DNA from: Amycolatopsis sp. 2-15 | GTDB taxonomy: Bacteria; Actinomycetota; Actinomycetes; Mycobacteriales; Pseudonocardiaceae | Length of the DNA: 64,000 nucleotides | NCBI RefSeq assembly: GCF_030285625.1 | Contig: NZ_CP127294.1 | Span: 2,862,001-2,926,000, forward strand | Reading direction: 5' to 3' | Shown here: piece by piece, positions 9,802 to 18,182 of the stretch | Layout: the number at the start of each line of letters is the position of its first letter | How positions within the stretch are numbered: the stretch's first letter is position 1 | Made by a program: the position numbers and the translations under genes | The notes under the pieces: model-generated | Databases searched by the model: none | What the model saw: only the letters and a program-made list of their open reading frames with translations | What the model was told of the DNA's origin: nothing

Positions 9802-10587
9802 ATGAGCGTGCTGGACGGGATCCTCGAGGGTGTCCGCGAGGATCTGGAGGAGCGCAAGCGGTCGACGTCGCTGGCCGACCTGCAGGCGCGGGTCCGCGAC
9901 CTGCCGCCGACGCGGGATCCGCTGCCCGCGTTCCGCGCGCCCGGCGTGTCGATCATCGCCGAGGTGAAGCGCAAGAGCCCGAGCAAGGGCGCGCTCGCCG
10001 ACATCACCGACCCGGCCGCGCTCGCGGGCCAATACGAGCAGGGCGGGGCGGCGGCCATCAGCGTGCTGACGGAGCGCCGCCGGTTCGGCGGGTCGCTGGC
10101 GGACCTCGAAGCCGTGCGGGCGCGGGTGGATGTTCCGGTGCTGCGCAAGGACTTCATCGTGGAGCCGTATCAGCTGTGGGAAGCGCGGGCGTTCGGGGCG
10201 GACCTGGCGTTGCTGATGGTCGTCTCGCTGGAGGGTTCGCTGCTCGACGACTTGTACGGCCTGGCGGTGGAGCTGGGCCTGACCCCGCTGGTGGAATCGC
10301 ACACGGCCGGCGAGCTGGAGCGCGCGGTTGCTTCCGATGCGCAGGTGCTGGGGATCAACGCGCGGGACCTCACGACTCTCGAGGTCGACCGGACCGTGTT
10401 CAAGGAGCTCGGCCCGCGGATCCCGGCCGACCGCGTGCGCGTGGCGGAGTCGGGCGTGGCCGGCCCGGGTGACGTCGCGGAGTACCGCGGCTGGGGCGCG
10501 GACGTCGTCCTGGTCGGCGAGGCGCTGGTGCGCTCGGGCGACCCGGTGACGTCCGTCCGCGACTTCATCCAGGCGGCCAACGCTTAG
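9802..10587 (+). CDS. trpC: Indole-3-glycerol phosphate synthase
   Basis: Catalyses ring closure of carboxyphenylamino-deoxyribulose phosphate to indole glycerol phosphate in tryptophan synthesis. The 261-residue TIM barrel shows the catalytic [14 protein letters not shown] (residues about 50-63), [25 protein letters not shown] and the C-terminal phosphate loop VAESGV...[12 protein letters not shown] 9802 follows GGAGGAG (9789-9795) at a good distance; an in-frame ATG at 9766 lacks one. No other trp gene is adjacent: mazG precedes it by 160 bases and a convergent oxidoreductase follows with a 4-base overlap. The leader 9642-9801 shows no obvious Trp-rich attenuator peptide. Confidence 0.95.
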   Translation: MSVLDGILEGVREDLEERKRSTSLADLQARVRDLPPTRDPLPAFRAPGVSIIAEVKRKSPSKGALADITDPAALAGQYEQGGAAAISVLTERRRFGGSLADLEAVRARVDVPVLRKDFIVEPYQLWEARAFGADLALLMVVSLEGSLLDDLYGLAVELGLTPLVESHTAGELERAVASDAQVLGINARDLTTLEVDRTVFKELGPRIPADRVRVAESGVAGPGDVAEYRGWGADVVLVGEALVRSGDPVTSVRDFIQAANA

Positions 10588-11519
10588 GGTTTCAGCACAA
10601 TCCGGCCGAAGACTTCGCCGTCGTCCATCTTCTGGTGGGCGAGGGCGGCTTGGTCGAGTGGCAGGATTTCGTGGACGATGCCCTTGAACATTCCGTCGCC
10701 GAACTGCTCCAAGCGCACTCGTCGTAGGTCCTCGCGGGGCACGGTGTCGGCGCTGAAGGTCATGAACGACCACGACTTCTGGAAGTTCTGCAGCAGCTTC
10801 GCGGCGAAGTCGCTGAGCGGCATCCCGCCGACGACACCGACGACGACGAGGCGCCCGTTGGGGTTGAGCTTGTCGAAGAAGTCCGGCAGGTTCGGGCCGG
10901 CGATCAGGTCGATGATGACGTCGTACTTGCCTTCGCCGGTCCCCGCGCGGTCGAGGACTTCCGTCGCGCCGAGTTTCTTGAGGCGCTCACCCCGCTCATG
11001 GTTCGAGGTCGTGACGGCCACGTTCTTGGCGCCGTTTCGCGCCGCCAGCTGAACCGCCGACACCCCGATGCTGCCGGCCGCCCCGCGCACCAGCACGGAC
11101 TCGCCGGCCTCGAAGTGCGCGTGGGCCAGCGCGAAGTGCGAGACGGCTCCCGAGGTGCCGATGGCCACGGCGTCTTCGCTGGTCAGGGTCTCGGGGATCG
11201 GCAGGAAGTCACTGGCCACGGCCTTCTCGGCGTACCCGCCGCCGGTGCCGGTGAAAGCCCACACGCGCCGGCCCTTCAGGCTCTCGTCGAGGCCCGCCCC
11301 GACCGCGATGACCTTGCCCGCGACCTCGCTGCCGGGGATGTGGCCGGGTTTGAAGCCGTAACTGCCGAGCGTGCCGCGCCGGATCACCGCGTCGACCCCG
11401 CCGACGCCGATGGCCTCGGTTTCGATGAGCACCTGCCCCGTGTCGGGCGTGGGCTCCGGCGTTTCGATGACCCGCAACCCCTCGGCCGGCCCGAACTCCT
11501 GAATCGCCACTGCTTTCAC
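10584..11519 (-). CDS. Zinc-independent quinone oxidoreductase (MDR family)
   Basis: A 311-residue medium-chain dehydrogenase/reductase of the NADPH:quinone reductase branch. The GroES-like N-terminus ([22 protein letters not shown]) lacks the cysteine ligands for catalytic zinc, and the Rossmann NADPH site is [15 protein letters not shown] near residues 145-159. It probably reduces quinones or enones. The start is a GTG at 11519 after GAGAGGAG. It is divergent from the TetR gene at 11591, and a 20-bp dyad lies between them, so it is probably the regulator's target. Confidence 0.88.
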   Translation of the reverse strand: MKAVAIQEFGPAEGLRVIETPEPTPDTGQVLIETEAIGVGGVDAVIRRGTLGSYGFKPGHIPGSEVAGKVIAVGAGLDESLKGRRVWAFTGTGGGYAEKAVASDFLPIPETLTSEDAVAIGTSGAVSHFALAHAHFEAGESVLVRGAAGSIGVSAVQLAARNGAKNVAVTTSNHERGERLKKLGATEVLDRAGTGEGKYDVIIDLIAGPNLPDFFDKLNPNGRLVVVGVVGGMPLSDFAAKLLQNFQKSWSFMTFSADTVPREDLRRVRLEQFGDGMFKGIVHEILPLDQAALAHQKMDDGEVFGRIVLKP

Positions 11520-11553
11520 CTGCGTGTTCTCCTCTCGTACGGCCGCCGACGCT

Positions 11554-11573
11554 AACGGACGGGGGCGTCCGTT
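11554..11573. promoter_or_regulatory. Candidate TetR operator
   Basis: Perfect dyad AACGGACG-GGGG-CGTCCGTT in the 71-base gap between the divergent oxidoreductase and TetR genes. Position, size and symmetry match autoregulatory TetR-family operators. Binding by the neighbouring regulator is inferred. Confidence 0.7.
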
Positions 11574-11590
11574 TCGGCTAAAGTGAGAGC

Positions 11591-12271
11591 GTGACGGCTC
11601 GTTTGCCTCAGACCCCGCGCCCGGATGCCTCGCCCCTGGACGCCCCGCGCCCGGATGCCTCGCGCACCCTCCGCTCCGACGCCCGCGACAACCGCGACCG
11701 CATCATCACCGCGGCCCGCGAGGTCTTCGCCACCGAAGGCCTCGACGTCCCGATGCGCGAAATCGCCCGCCGCGCCGGCGTCGGCCCCGCCACGCTCTAC
11801 CGCCACTTCCCGACCAAGGAAGACCTGGCCGGCACCGCCTTCGCCGATCAGCTGCAGGTCTGCCAGCAGATCGTCGACGAGGGCCTCGCCGCCCCCGACC
11901 CGTGGCTCGGCTTCTGCCTGGTGATCGAAAAACTCTTCGACGTCCACGCCCGCGACCGCGGCTTCACCGCGGCCTTCCTCTCACGCTTCCCGCGCGCCTT
12001 CGCCTTCACCACCTCGCGCGACTCCGCCCTCGCCTCGATCGCCGAACTCGCCCGCCGCGCCAAAACCACGGGCCACCTCCGCCCCGACTTCGTCGTCGAC
12101 GACCTCGTCCTGGTCCTCATGGCCAACAACGGCATCCACGCCACCTCACCCGCCGCCCGCGTCGCCGCTTCTCGCCGCTTCGCCGCCTTGGCGGTCCAGG
12201 CCTTTCGCGCCGCTCCTCAGCCGTCCCCACTCCCGCCTGCGATCCGCATGCCGCTGCACCCAGTGGTGTGA
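11591..12271 (+). CDS. TetR/AcrR-family transcriptional regulator
   Basis: A 226-residue repressor. The DNA-binding helix-turn-helix (ARRAGVGPATLYRHFPTKEDL) lies near residues 58-78, and the rest is the variable ligand-binding/dimerisation part. The start GTG 11591 gives a proline-rich N-terminal tail containing the near-duplicate PRPDASPLDA/PRPDASRTLR, encoded by a 20-base direct repeat; a later start would remove it. The divergent quinone oxidoreductase and the shared dyad suggest local regulation of that gene. Confidence 0.88.
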   Translation: MTARLPQTPRPDASPLDAPRPDASRTLRSDARDNRDRIITAAREVFATEGLDVPMREIARRAGVGPATLYRHFPTKEDLAGTAFADQLQVCQQIVDEGLAAPDPWLGFCLVIEKLFDVHARDRGFTAAFLSRFPRAFAFTTSRDSALASIAELARRAKTTGHLRPDFVVDDLVLVLMANNGIHATSPAARVAASRRFAALAVQAFRAAPQPSPLPPAIRMPLHPVV

Positions 12272-12301
12272 CTCAGGCCACACAATCACGAGAACCGTGG
12301 G

Positions 12302-12883
12302 ATGATTCGCGGCGTCTTGCCTGATGTGAAGCACCAGAAGCGCGCGCCAGAGGTGGACGAGGAGCAGCTCGTCCGCCGGACTGCGCGGGGCGATCGGGCG
12401 GCGTTCGAGGAGTTCTACCGACGCACGGCGCCCTGGCTGGCGGTGCGGTTGAGGCGCCGCTGTGCGGATGAGCAGGTCGTCGCGGAGGTCATGCAGGAGA
12501 CGTATCTGGCGGTGTGGCGGGCGGCCGGGTCGTTCGCGGGGGCGGCGGCCGGCGGGTCGGCGGGCGGGTGGGTGTGGACGATCGCCGCGAGAAGGCTGGT
12601 TGACGCGTTTCGGCGGAGGGCGCAGCACGCGCAGGTGCCGACCGTGACGCGGGTCGACGTCACCGCGCCGGCGGCGGAGGAGGAAGCGCTCAAGGGCACC
12701 GTCGGCGACGAGGTGGGCGACGCGTTGCGCACGCTCGCCCCCGAGCTGCGGCAGGTCCTGCAGGCGATGGTGCTCGACGGGCTGTCCGTCCGCGAGACTG
12801 CCGTGCTGCTCGGGCTGCCGGAAGGAACTGTGAAGACGCGGGCGCGCCGCGCGCGGATCGCCATGCGAGAGGCACTGACATGA
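12302..12883 (+). CDS. ECF-type RNA polymerase sigma factor
   Basis: A 193-residue group 4 sigma factor. Region 2 spans residues about 25-85 (GDRAAFEEFYRRTAPWLAVR, ADEQVVAEVMQETYLAVW), and region 4 about 130-190 (LRTLAPELRQVLQAMVLDG, VRETAVLLGLPEGTVKTRARR). It directs polymerase to a small regulon, probably including its own operon. The stop overlaps the ATG of the anti-sigma gene in ATGA, followed by an ABC exporter, so all five genes 12302-16408 are one coupled unit. Target promoters cannot be named from this window. Confidence 0.93.
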   Translation: MIRGVLPDVKHQKRAPEVDEEQLVRRTARGDRAAFEEFYRRTAPWLAVRLRRRCADEQVVAEVMQETYLAVWRAAGSFAGAAAGGSAGGWVWTIAARRLVDAFRRRAQHAQVPTVTRVDVTAPAAEEEALKGTVGDEVGDALRTLAPELRQVLQAMVLDGLSVRETAVLLGLPEGTVKTRARRARIAMREALT

Positions 12884-13662
12884 AACACGTCTCGGATCGA
12901 CTCCTGACCGGCTACCTCGAAGGCGGCGCACTGCCGGGCGACGAGGAGTGGGCCGCCGAGGCCCACTTGGAGACGTGTGCCGTCTGCCGGGCCCGGTTGG
13001 CACAACTGTCCACATCGGACTCAATGCTCACCGCGGTCTGGACTGGGCTCCAGCCCCAGCTCACCGCCAAGCCGCAGCCGGTACCCAGCCGGCTCAAGGT
13101 CGGTTTCCGCGGCTGGGTGACACCGGTGATGTTGCCGTGGCTGGTGATGACGGTGCTGGTGGCGGTCGTGGCCGTGCTGCTCGACCGCGGGTTCCAGAAC
13201 AACCTGTCGTTCGTCCCGGTTTTCGCGCCGGTGCTGCCGGTGCTGGGCGTCGCGGCGTCGTGGTCGCGCGGCCTCGACCCGGCGTTCGAGGTGATCGCCG
13301 CGAGCCCGAGAGCCGGCCTGGACCTCGTCCTGCGCCGGACCACGGCGGTGCTGGTGGCGGTGATTCCGGTACTGCTGGTCGCGGGTTGGCTCACCGGCAC
13401 CAGCTTGGGGCTGGCGCTGGTGCCGAGCCTCGCGTTCACCACGGGAACGTTGGCGCTGGGCGCGCTCGTCGGCGTGAGCCGGGCCGCGATGGTGCTGGTG
13501 GCCGCGTGGCTCGCGGTGCTGCTGCTGCCGGCGGTGGCCTGGGGTTCTTCGTTCGCACTGCGACCGGGATCGCTCCCGGTCTGGGGCGGGATCTTCGCGT
13601 TGACGGCCGTGGTTGTGGTGCTCCGTCGGAGCGCTTTCGCCCGGCTCAGCGCGCACCACTGA
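12880..13662 (+). CDS. Membrane anti-sigma factor with zinc-finger (ZAS) domain
   Basis: A 260-residue protein whose first 45 residues form a ZAS/zf-HC2 anti-sigma domain: H3, H29, C33 and C36 (HLETCAVC) are the expected zinc ligands. About six hydrophobic segments follow (from residue about 85 to the end), a much larger membrane part than the single helix usual in such proteins. It should hold the upstream sigma factor at the membrane until a signal arrives. ATGA overlap with the sigma gene ensures stoichiometric synthesis. The membrane part may sense the state of the ABC transporter encoded next; that is inference. Confidence 0.88.
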   Translation: MKHVSDRLLTGYLEGGALPGDEEWAAEAHLETCAVCRARLAQLSTSDSMLTAVWTGLQPQLTAKPQPVPSRLKVGFRGWVTPVMLPWLVMTVLVAVVAVLLDRGFQNNLSFVPVFAPVLPVLGVAASWSRGLDPAFEVIAASPRAGLDLVLRRTTAVLVAVIPVLLVAGWLTGTSLGLALVPSLAFTTGTLALGALVGVSRAAMVLVAAWLAVLLLPAVAWGSSFALRPGSLPVWGGIFALTAVVVVLRRSAFARLSAHH

Positions 13663-13683
13663 GGGAGGAAGGGGACAATAAAC

Positions 13684-14487
13684 ATGCGGGCAGTCGAAGC
13701 CGCTGAGGTCGCTCCGTCGACCTATGCCTGGGAAATCCAGGCGGAAGCGCTGAAAGTACGGGTGGGGCGGCGAAAAATGGCCGTCGACGGCCTGGATCTG
13801 TCCCTGGGCAAGGGAGTCCACGGCGTGCTCGGGCCCAACGGGGCCGGCAAGACCACGCTGATCAGGGCGCTGGCGACGGTGCTCCGGCCGGCGGAAGGCG
13901 GGCTGGCGCTGCTCGGTGAGTCGGTCGGGGGACACATCGACCAGCGCCGCCTGCGCCGGCGGATCGGGTACCTGCCGCAGACGTTCGGGTACTACAAGCG
14001 GTTCACAGTGCGTGAGTTCGTCGAGTACCTGGCGTGGCTCAAGGAAATGTCCAAACAGGACATACCCGCCGCCGTGCAGCGCGCGATCGAGCGCGTGGGG
14101 CTGGCCGACCGCGCCGACGACAAGCTCAAGACCCTCTCGGGCGGCATGGTCCGCCGCGTCGGCATCGCGCAGGCCATCGTGAACGACCCGCAGATCCTGC
14201 TGCTGGACGAACCCACGGCGGGGCTCGATCCGGCGCAGCGCGTGCGGTTCCGCGAACTCATGTCGCAGCTCGGCCAGGACGCCTGCGTCGTCGTGTCCAC
14301 CCACCTGGTGGAAGACGTCGCCACGGCGTGCACCGACGTGGTGCTGTTCGCCGAGGGCAAGCTCGTCTTCCAGGGCACGCCCGACCAGTTGGCCGCCGCG
14401 GGCACGCCCGAAGACATCGGCGACAGCCCCATCGAACGCGGCTACTCGGCCCTGCTCAACCACGACCGAGGGAGGGGTTCCTGGTGA
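13684..14487 (+). CDS. ABC transporter ATP-binding protein
   Basis: A 267-residue ATPase subunit with Walker A GPNGAGKTT (near residue 50), signature LSGGM, Walker B ILLLDEPTAGLDP and a switch histidine in VSTHLVEDV. Sequence character is that of export/CcmA-NatA type subunits. It follows GGAAGGGG with ATG 13684 and ends in GTGA overlapping the permease start. Partner permeases are the next two genes; the substrate is unknown. Confidence 0.92.
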   Translation: MRAVEAAEVAPSTYAWEIQAEALKVRVGRRKMAVDGLDLSLGKGVHGVLGPNGAGKTTLIRALATVLRPAEGGLALLGESVGGHIDQRRLRRRIGYLPQTFGYYKRFTVREFVEYLAWLKEMSKQDIPAAVQRAIERVGLADRADDKLKTLSGGMVRRVGIAQAIVNDPQILLLDEPTAGLDPAQRVRFRELMSQLGQDACVVVSTHLVEDVATACTDVVLFAEGKLVFQGTPDQLAAAGTPEDIGDSPIERGYSALLNHDRGRGSW

Positions 14488-15848
14488 GCGTGCTGCGCAC
14501 TGAGACGCGACGGACGATCGCGCCGTGGATCACCGTCCTGATGCTGGCTGTGGGGCTGGGGTTCTTCTTCCTGTTCAGTGGGCCGTGGTGGAAGAACGCC
14601 GCGGCGTGGAACGCGCAGTGGACCAGCTCGGTGCTGTGGGTGCGGTACCTGCTGTCCCTGCTGTGGCCGATCATCGTCGGCGCCGCGGCGATCCAGGGGA
14701 TGCGAGACAGGCGCTCGGGCATGGTCGAGCTGCTCTCGACCACCCCGCGCCCGGTGTCCCACCGGACGGCGAAGCTCGGGCTCGCACTGGGTTCGTCGGC
14801 GGTGGTGGGCTACCTCGTGATCGTCGTGGTCGGCCTCGGGCAGGTGATCGCGCACGACGGCATGTTCACGTTCACGTGGGTGCTGCCGCTGCTGGTCGGT
14901 ATCGCTTCGGTGGTGGCGGGTGTCGCCGTCGGGCTCGCCGTCGGCCGGCTGCTGCCACACCCGCTCACGGCTCCCGCCGCGGCGGTGGTGGCGCTGGTGG
15001 TCGGCGTGCTGCTGCAGGCCTCGAGCGACGCCGGCAGTCCCACACAGCGCCTGGTGCCGAACTCGATCGCACTGCTGTCGCCCACGGCGTCGCAGCCGCG
15101 CAGCCCGTTCACAGTGCCGGTCATGGCGGTGAACATCGGTCAGTTGTGCTGGTTGCTGGGTCTGTCCGCGACGGGTCTCCTCTTGCTGGCGGCCGGCACG
15201 GCGCGGAAACGGCTGCTGGCGCTGCTGCCGGTGGTGGCCGGGCTGGCGGTCGCAGTGCCGATTTTCCCGGCTTCCGCGGCCGACAACGTCGCCGAGAACC
15301 AGACCGCGACCGCGCTGGTGTGCGACGGGCCGGTGTGCGTCACGAAAATGCACGTGACCTGGCTGTCCACTTTGGCCGGACCGGGCACAGAAGCCCTGAC
15401 GTTGCTGGAAAAACTTCCGGACCATCCACAGCGGATCGTGGAGTCGACCGAGCGGGCGGGGGTGACCCACGGCGGCCGGAGGGATGGCTCGACGCTGCTC
15501 CTCCGGTACGACGACAGCTTGCTGTCCGGGGTGCAGGGGCGCGACCTGGTGAACGCGCTCGTGGCGGGCGGGGGCACGGCTTCGTGCGGTGACCCCTCGA
15601 CGAGGGGCGCGGAGCAGCAGGATGCCGCACGGTTCGTCGCCGGTTCATGGCTCGTCGGGGAGCTGCGACAGCCTTCGCACGCCAATTACTACAGTCCTCA
15701 GCTGCCCGCGCTGATGCAGGACGCGTGGACGAAGCTGCGCGCCCTACCGGACTCCGAGCAGCGTGCGCGGGTCGCCGCCGTGCGACACGCCGAGCTGTCG
15801 TGCCAGGAAGACGCCTACGCGGCGCTGACCGAGGGGGCGGCCGGATGA
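14484..15848 (+). CDS. ABC transporter permease with C-terminal extracytoplasmic part
   Basis: A 454-residue membrane protein. I count about seven hydrophobic segments in the first 270 residues, beginning with APWITVLMLAVGLGFFFLF and ending with LLALLPVVAGLAVAVPIF. A soluble tail of about 180 residues follows (from AADNVAENQ), containing VCDGPVCV, a cysteine pair that could form a disulfide outside the cell. The GTG start overlaps the ATPase stop and the stop overlaps the next ATG, so it is co-translated with both. It resembles ABC-2-type export permeases; the substrate is unknown. Confidence 0.82.
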   Translation: MSVLRTETRRTIAPWITVLMLAVGLGFFFLFSGPWWKNAAAWNAQWTSSVLWVRYLLSLLWPIIVGAAAIQGMRDRRSGMVELLSTTPRPVSHRTAKLGLALGSSAVVGYLVIVVVGLGQVIAHDGMFTFTWVLPLLVGIASVVAGVAVGLAVGRLLPHPLTAPAAAVVALVVGVLLQASSDAGSPTQRLVPNSIALLSPTASQPRSPFTVPVMAVNIGQLCWLLGLSATGLLLLAAGTARKRLLALLPVVAGLAVAVPIFPASAADNVAENQTATALVCDGPVCVTKMHVTWLSTLAGPGTEALTLLEKLPDHPQRIVESTERAGVTHGGRRDGSTLLLRYDDSLLSGVQGRDLVNALVAGGGTASCGDPSTRGAEQQDAARFVAGSWLVGELRQPSHANYYSPQLPALMQDAWTKLRALPDSEQRARVAAVRHAELSCQEDAYAALTEGAAG

Positions 15849-16408
15849 GGTGGCTGGCGCTCTACGCGCGTTCCCGCCGCCTCCCGGTGTCGCTGGCCGC
15901 CCTCGTGCTGTGCACGGTGGTGATCCGGCTGATCGTGGGCAGCGACTGGTCGACGTTCTTCGTGTCCCTCACACTCGGCGCCGCCGTGGCAGTCGCCGCG
16001 ACGGGCTTGTCCGGCCAGGACGTGGACCTCGACCGCACGGCCGCCTTCGGCTGGCTGCCACGCCGTCTCGCGCACCTCCTGCTGATGGGCTTGCTCGCGG
16101 CCGGCGTGCTGCTCCTCGTGCAGGCCCCCGGTGCCACCCAGGTCGCCGCCTCCGTGATCCTCCGCGACGGCGCCGGCCTGCTGGGTTTGGCGGGCCTGGC
16201 AGCGACCTTGTTCGGCGGCCAGTTCGGCTGGACGTTCCCGCTGGGCTGGATCGTGGTCGCACTGTTCGTCCCGGGCGAGCCGATCGAGCTGAGCCGCGTG
16301 CTGGCGTGGCCACTGCAGCCCGCCGACGTCGCTGTGGCGTGGTGGGTGGCCGGAGTGTTGTTCGTGCTGGGTTCGGGGACGTATGCGGTGGTGGGGGCGC
16401 GCCGCTGA
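15845..16408 (+). CDS. Small polytopic membrane protein of the ABC operon
   Basis: A 187-residue protein with about six membrane segments (LPVSLAALVLCTVVIRLIVG to ADVAVAWWVAGVLFVLG) and no soluble domain. The ATG overlaps the stop of the permease gene. It is probably a second permease-like subunit or accessory of the same transporter. I cannot assign a family with confidence. Confidence 0.75.
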   Translation: MRWLALYARSRRLPVSLAALVLCTVVIRLIVGSDWSTFFVSLTLGAAVAVAATGLSGQDVDLDRTAAFGWLPRRLAHLLLMGLLAAGVLLLVQAPGATQVAASVILRDGAGLLGLAGLAATLFGGQFGWTFPLGWIVVALFVPGEPIELSRVLAWPLQPADVAVAWWVAGVLFVLGSGTYAVVGARR

Positions 16409-16474
16409 ATGTTCTTGGGGGACCGCCGGTTGCCGTACCTGTCTGCGGGTCAGGTACGGCAACCGGAATTCGGT

Positions 16475-16897
16475 CTACTCGACGTTGCGGTTGTTCGGCT
16501 TCATCTCCAACGGCGGCACATCGCCGTCGTCGATGCCCATGCTGATGATGCGCTCCGGGTGCAGCCGGATGACGGCGCCGTCGAGGTGACCGTCAGGGGT
16601 GAAGACGTCGGTCAGTACCTCCGCGTGGCCGCGGATTTCCAGGCAGCGCACGCGCATGGGGTTCAGTGACGGGCGGTCGTCCACCACGAAAGCTGCGCGG
16701 CCGTTGGCGGCGACGTTGCGGTACTTGCGGCTCTGCGTCAGGTGGTAGCCGGTGATGTCGATGGCCTGGGCCTCGGCGTTGTAGGTGAAGCCCACGGGGC
16801 TGACCTGCAGGGTCCCGTTCGGCTGCTGCGTGGCGAGCCGGCCGAGACCCGGCGTGGCGAGGTAGTCGAGTTCTGCTGAGGTGAACATGCACTCCAC
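16475..16897 (-). CDS. PPOX-class (F420-type) oxidoreductase
   Basis: A 138-140-residue split beta-barrel flavin/F420-binding protein of the PPOX class, with the expected FTSAELDYLATPGLGRLAT start and VSPVGFTYNAEAQAIDITGY core. Actinobacterial members commonly use F420H2 to reduce diverse substrates. The start may be GTG 16897 or ATG 16888: GGTGGAG lies immediately before the ATG but too close to be ideal. A cluster of inverted repeats (16902-16927) covers the expected promoter and the end of efeB. It has the same strand as efeUOB but a separate-looking control region. Confidence 0.85.
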   Translation of the reverse strand: MECMFTSAELDYLATPGLGRLATQQPNGTLQVSPVGFTYNAEAQAIDITGYHLTQSRKYRNVAANGRAAFVVDDRPSLNPMRVRCLEIRGHAEVLTDVFTPDGHLDGAVIRLHPERIISMGIDDGDVPPLEMKPNNRNVE

Positions 16898-16901
16898 CGT
16901 G

Positions 16902-16927
16902 CAAGTTCAACCACACTTGAAGTCAAG
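16902..16927 (-). promoter_or_regulatory. Inverted-repeat cluster at the PPOX promoter
   Basis: Reading on the minus strand, a TTGACT -35-like hexamer (16926-16921) begins a cluster of small dyads: CTTGA-CT-TCAAG, TTCAA-GTGTGG-TTGAA and CAAGT-N8-ACTTG. A dyad between -35 and -10 is typical of MerR-type control. No convincing -10 is visible and no regulator gene is adjacent. Confidence 0.4.
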
Positions 16928-18182
16928 CGAACAGGCCGTCGCCCCAGCTCGAGGTGGGCGTCAGGCCCGGCGGAACCGCGAAGTGCGCCGAACCCGTGTG
17001 CTGCACGTATTCCATCATCGCGTCCTTCGACGACAGCGCCTGCTGCATGGGCACGTACTGCTTGCGCGTATCGCGGTTGAAGGCCAGGAAGAACAGGCCG
17101 GCTTCGAGGTGGCCGACGCCGTCGGAGCCGTCGACGAAGTTGTAGCCCCGCCGCAAGATCCGGGTCCCCTTCAGCGTCTGGTGCGAAGCCAGGCGGATGT
17201 GCGCGTCGTCGGCGATCAGGGGCACGCCGCCCGCGCCGCGGACGCCGAGGTCGACGTCGTCGAACTCCGCCGTCTGACCCAGCGGAGCGCCGGAACCCTT
17301 GGTGCGGCCGATGATCTGCTCCTGGCCTTCCAGCGGTTCGCGGTCCCACGTCTCGATGTGCATCTGGATCCGCCGTGCCACCAGGTACGAGCCGCCGGCC
17401 ATCCAGGCCTGGCCGTCGCCGGCCACAGCCCACACCTCGTCGCGCAGGAAGTCGGTGTCCTCGGACTTGATGTTGTTGGTGCCGTCCTTGAAGCCGAACA
17501 GGTTGCGGGGCGTGGCCTGCTCACGCGAGGTCGACGAGCTGCGCCCGAAGCCGAGCTGCGACCAGCGCACCTCCGTGACGCCGAAGCCCAGCCGCGCGAG
17601 GTTGCGCACGGCGTGCACGGCGACCTGCGGGTCGTTGGCGCACGCCTGGATGCACAGGTCACCGCCGGTGCGCGCGGGGTCGAGCTTGTCCTTCGGGAAC
17701 AGCGGCAGGTCGATCAGCTGCGCCGGCCGCTTCGACGCCAGGCCGAACCGGTCGTCGAACAGCGACGGCCCGAAGCCGATCGTCAACGTCAGGTCGGACG
17801 CGGGCAGGTCCAATGCCTCACCGGTGTCGCCGGGCGGGGCTTCGGCCGCGCCGCCGACGGCGCCATTGGGCACGACCTCCTGGCCCGCCGTCATCCGCCG
17901 CGCCGCCGAAGTCCACGTGCGCAACAGCTGCCGCAGCTCGCCGACGTCGGTCGTCGTCACGTCGAACGCGGCGAAGTGCAGGTTCTGCTGGGTCGGCGTG
18001 ACGATGCCGGCCTGGTGCTCACCGTGGAAGTCCACAGTGGTCACCGCGGCCTGTGCGGTGGAACCGCCGCCCATCCGGTCGATGCCGACCCCGGCCGCCG
18101 CACCCGCGCCGGCCAGGGCGACCCCCGCTCCCGCCAGGCCGAACAGCTTCCGACGGGAGACGCGGGTGCCCTCTTCACTCAC
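16923..18182 (-). CDS. efeB: Dyp-type peroxidase EfeB
   Basis: A 419-residue heme peroxidase of the iron-uptake system EfeUOB, exported by the Tat pathway. The N-terminus has a twin-arginine signal (SRRKLFGLAG followed by an alanine-rich hydrophobic stretch). The diagnostic GxxDG motif is in GFKDGTNN. EfeB acts outside the membrane with EfeO, oxidising ferrous iron or heme to feed EfeU. The GTG start overlaps the efeO stop by four bases. Confidence 0.94.
   Translation of the reverse strand: MSEEGTRVSRRKLFGLAGAGVALAGAGAAAGVGIDRMGGGSTAQAAVTTVDFHGEHQAGIVTPTQQNLHFAAFDVTTTDVGELRQLLRTWTSAARRMTAGQEVVPNGAVGGAAEAPPGDTGEALDLPASDLTLTIGFGPSLFDDRFGLASKRPAQLIDLPLFPKDKLDPARTGGDLCIQACANDPQVAVHAVRNLARLGFGVTEVRWSQLGFGRSSSTSREQATPRNLFGFKDGTNNIKSEDTDFLRDEVWAVAGDGQAWMAGGSYLVARRIQMHIETWDREPLEGQEQIIGRTKGSGAPLGQTAEFDDVDLGVRGAGGVPLIADDAHIRLASHQTLKGTRILRRGYNFVDGSDGVGHLEAGLFFLAFNRDTRKQYVPMQQALSSKDAMMEYVQHTGSAHFAVPPGLTPTSSWGDGLFA

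Noticed and set aside
13021..14463. 480-codon minus-strand frame
   Set aside because: Antisense to the anti-sigma and ABC ATPase genes; His/Arg/Gln-rich composition with no domain.
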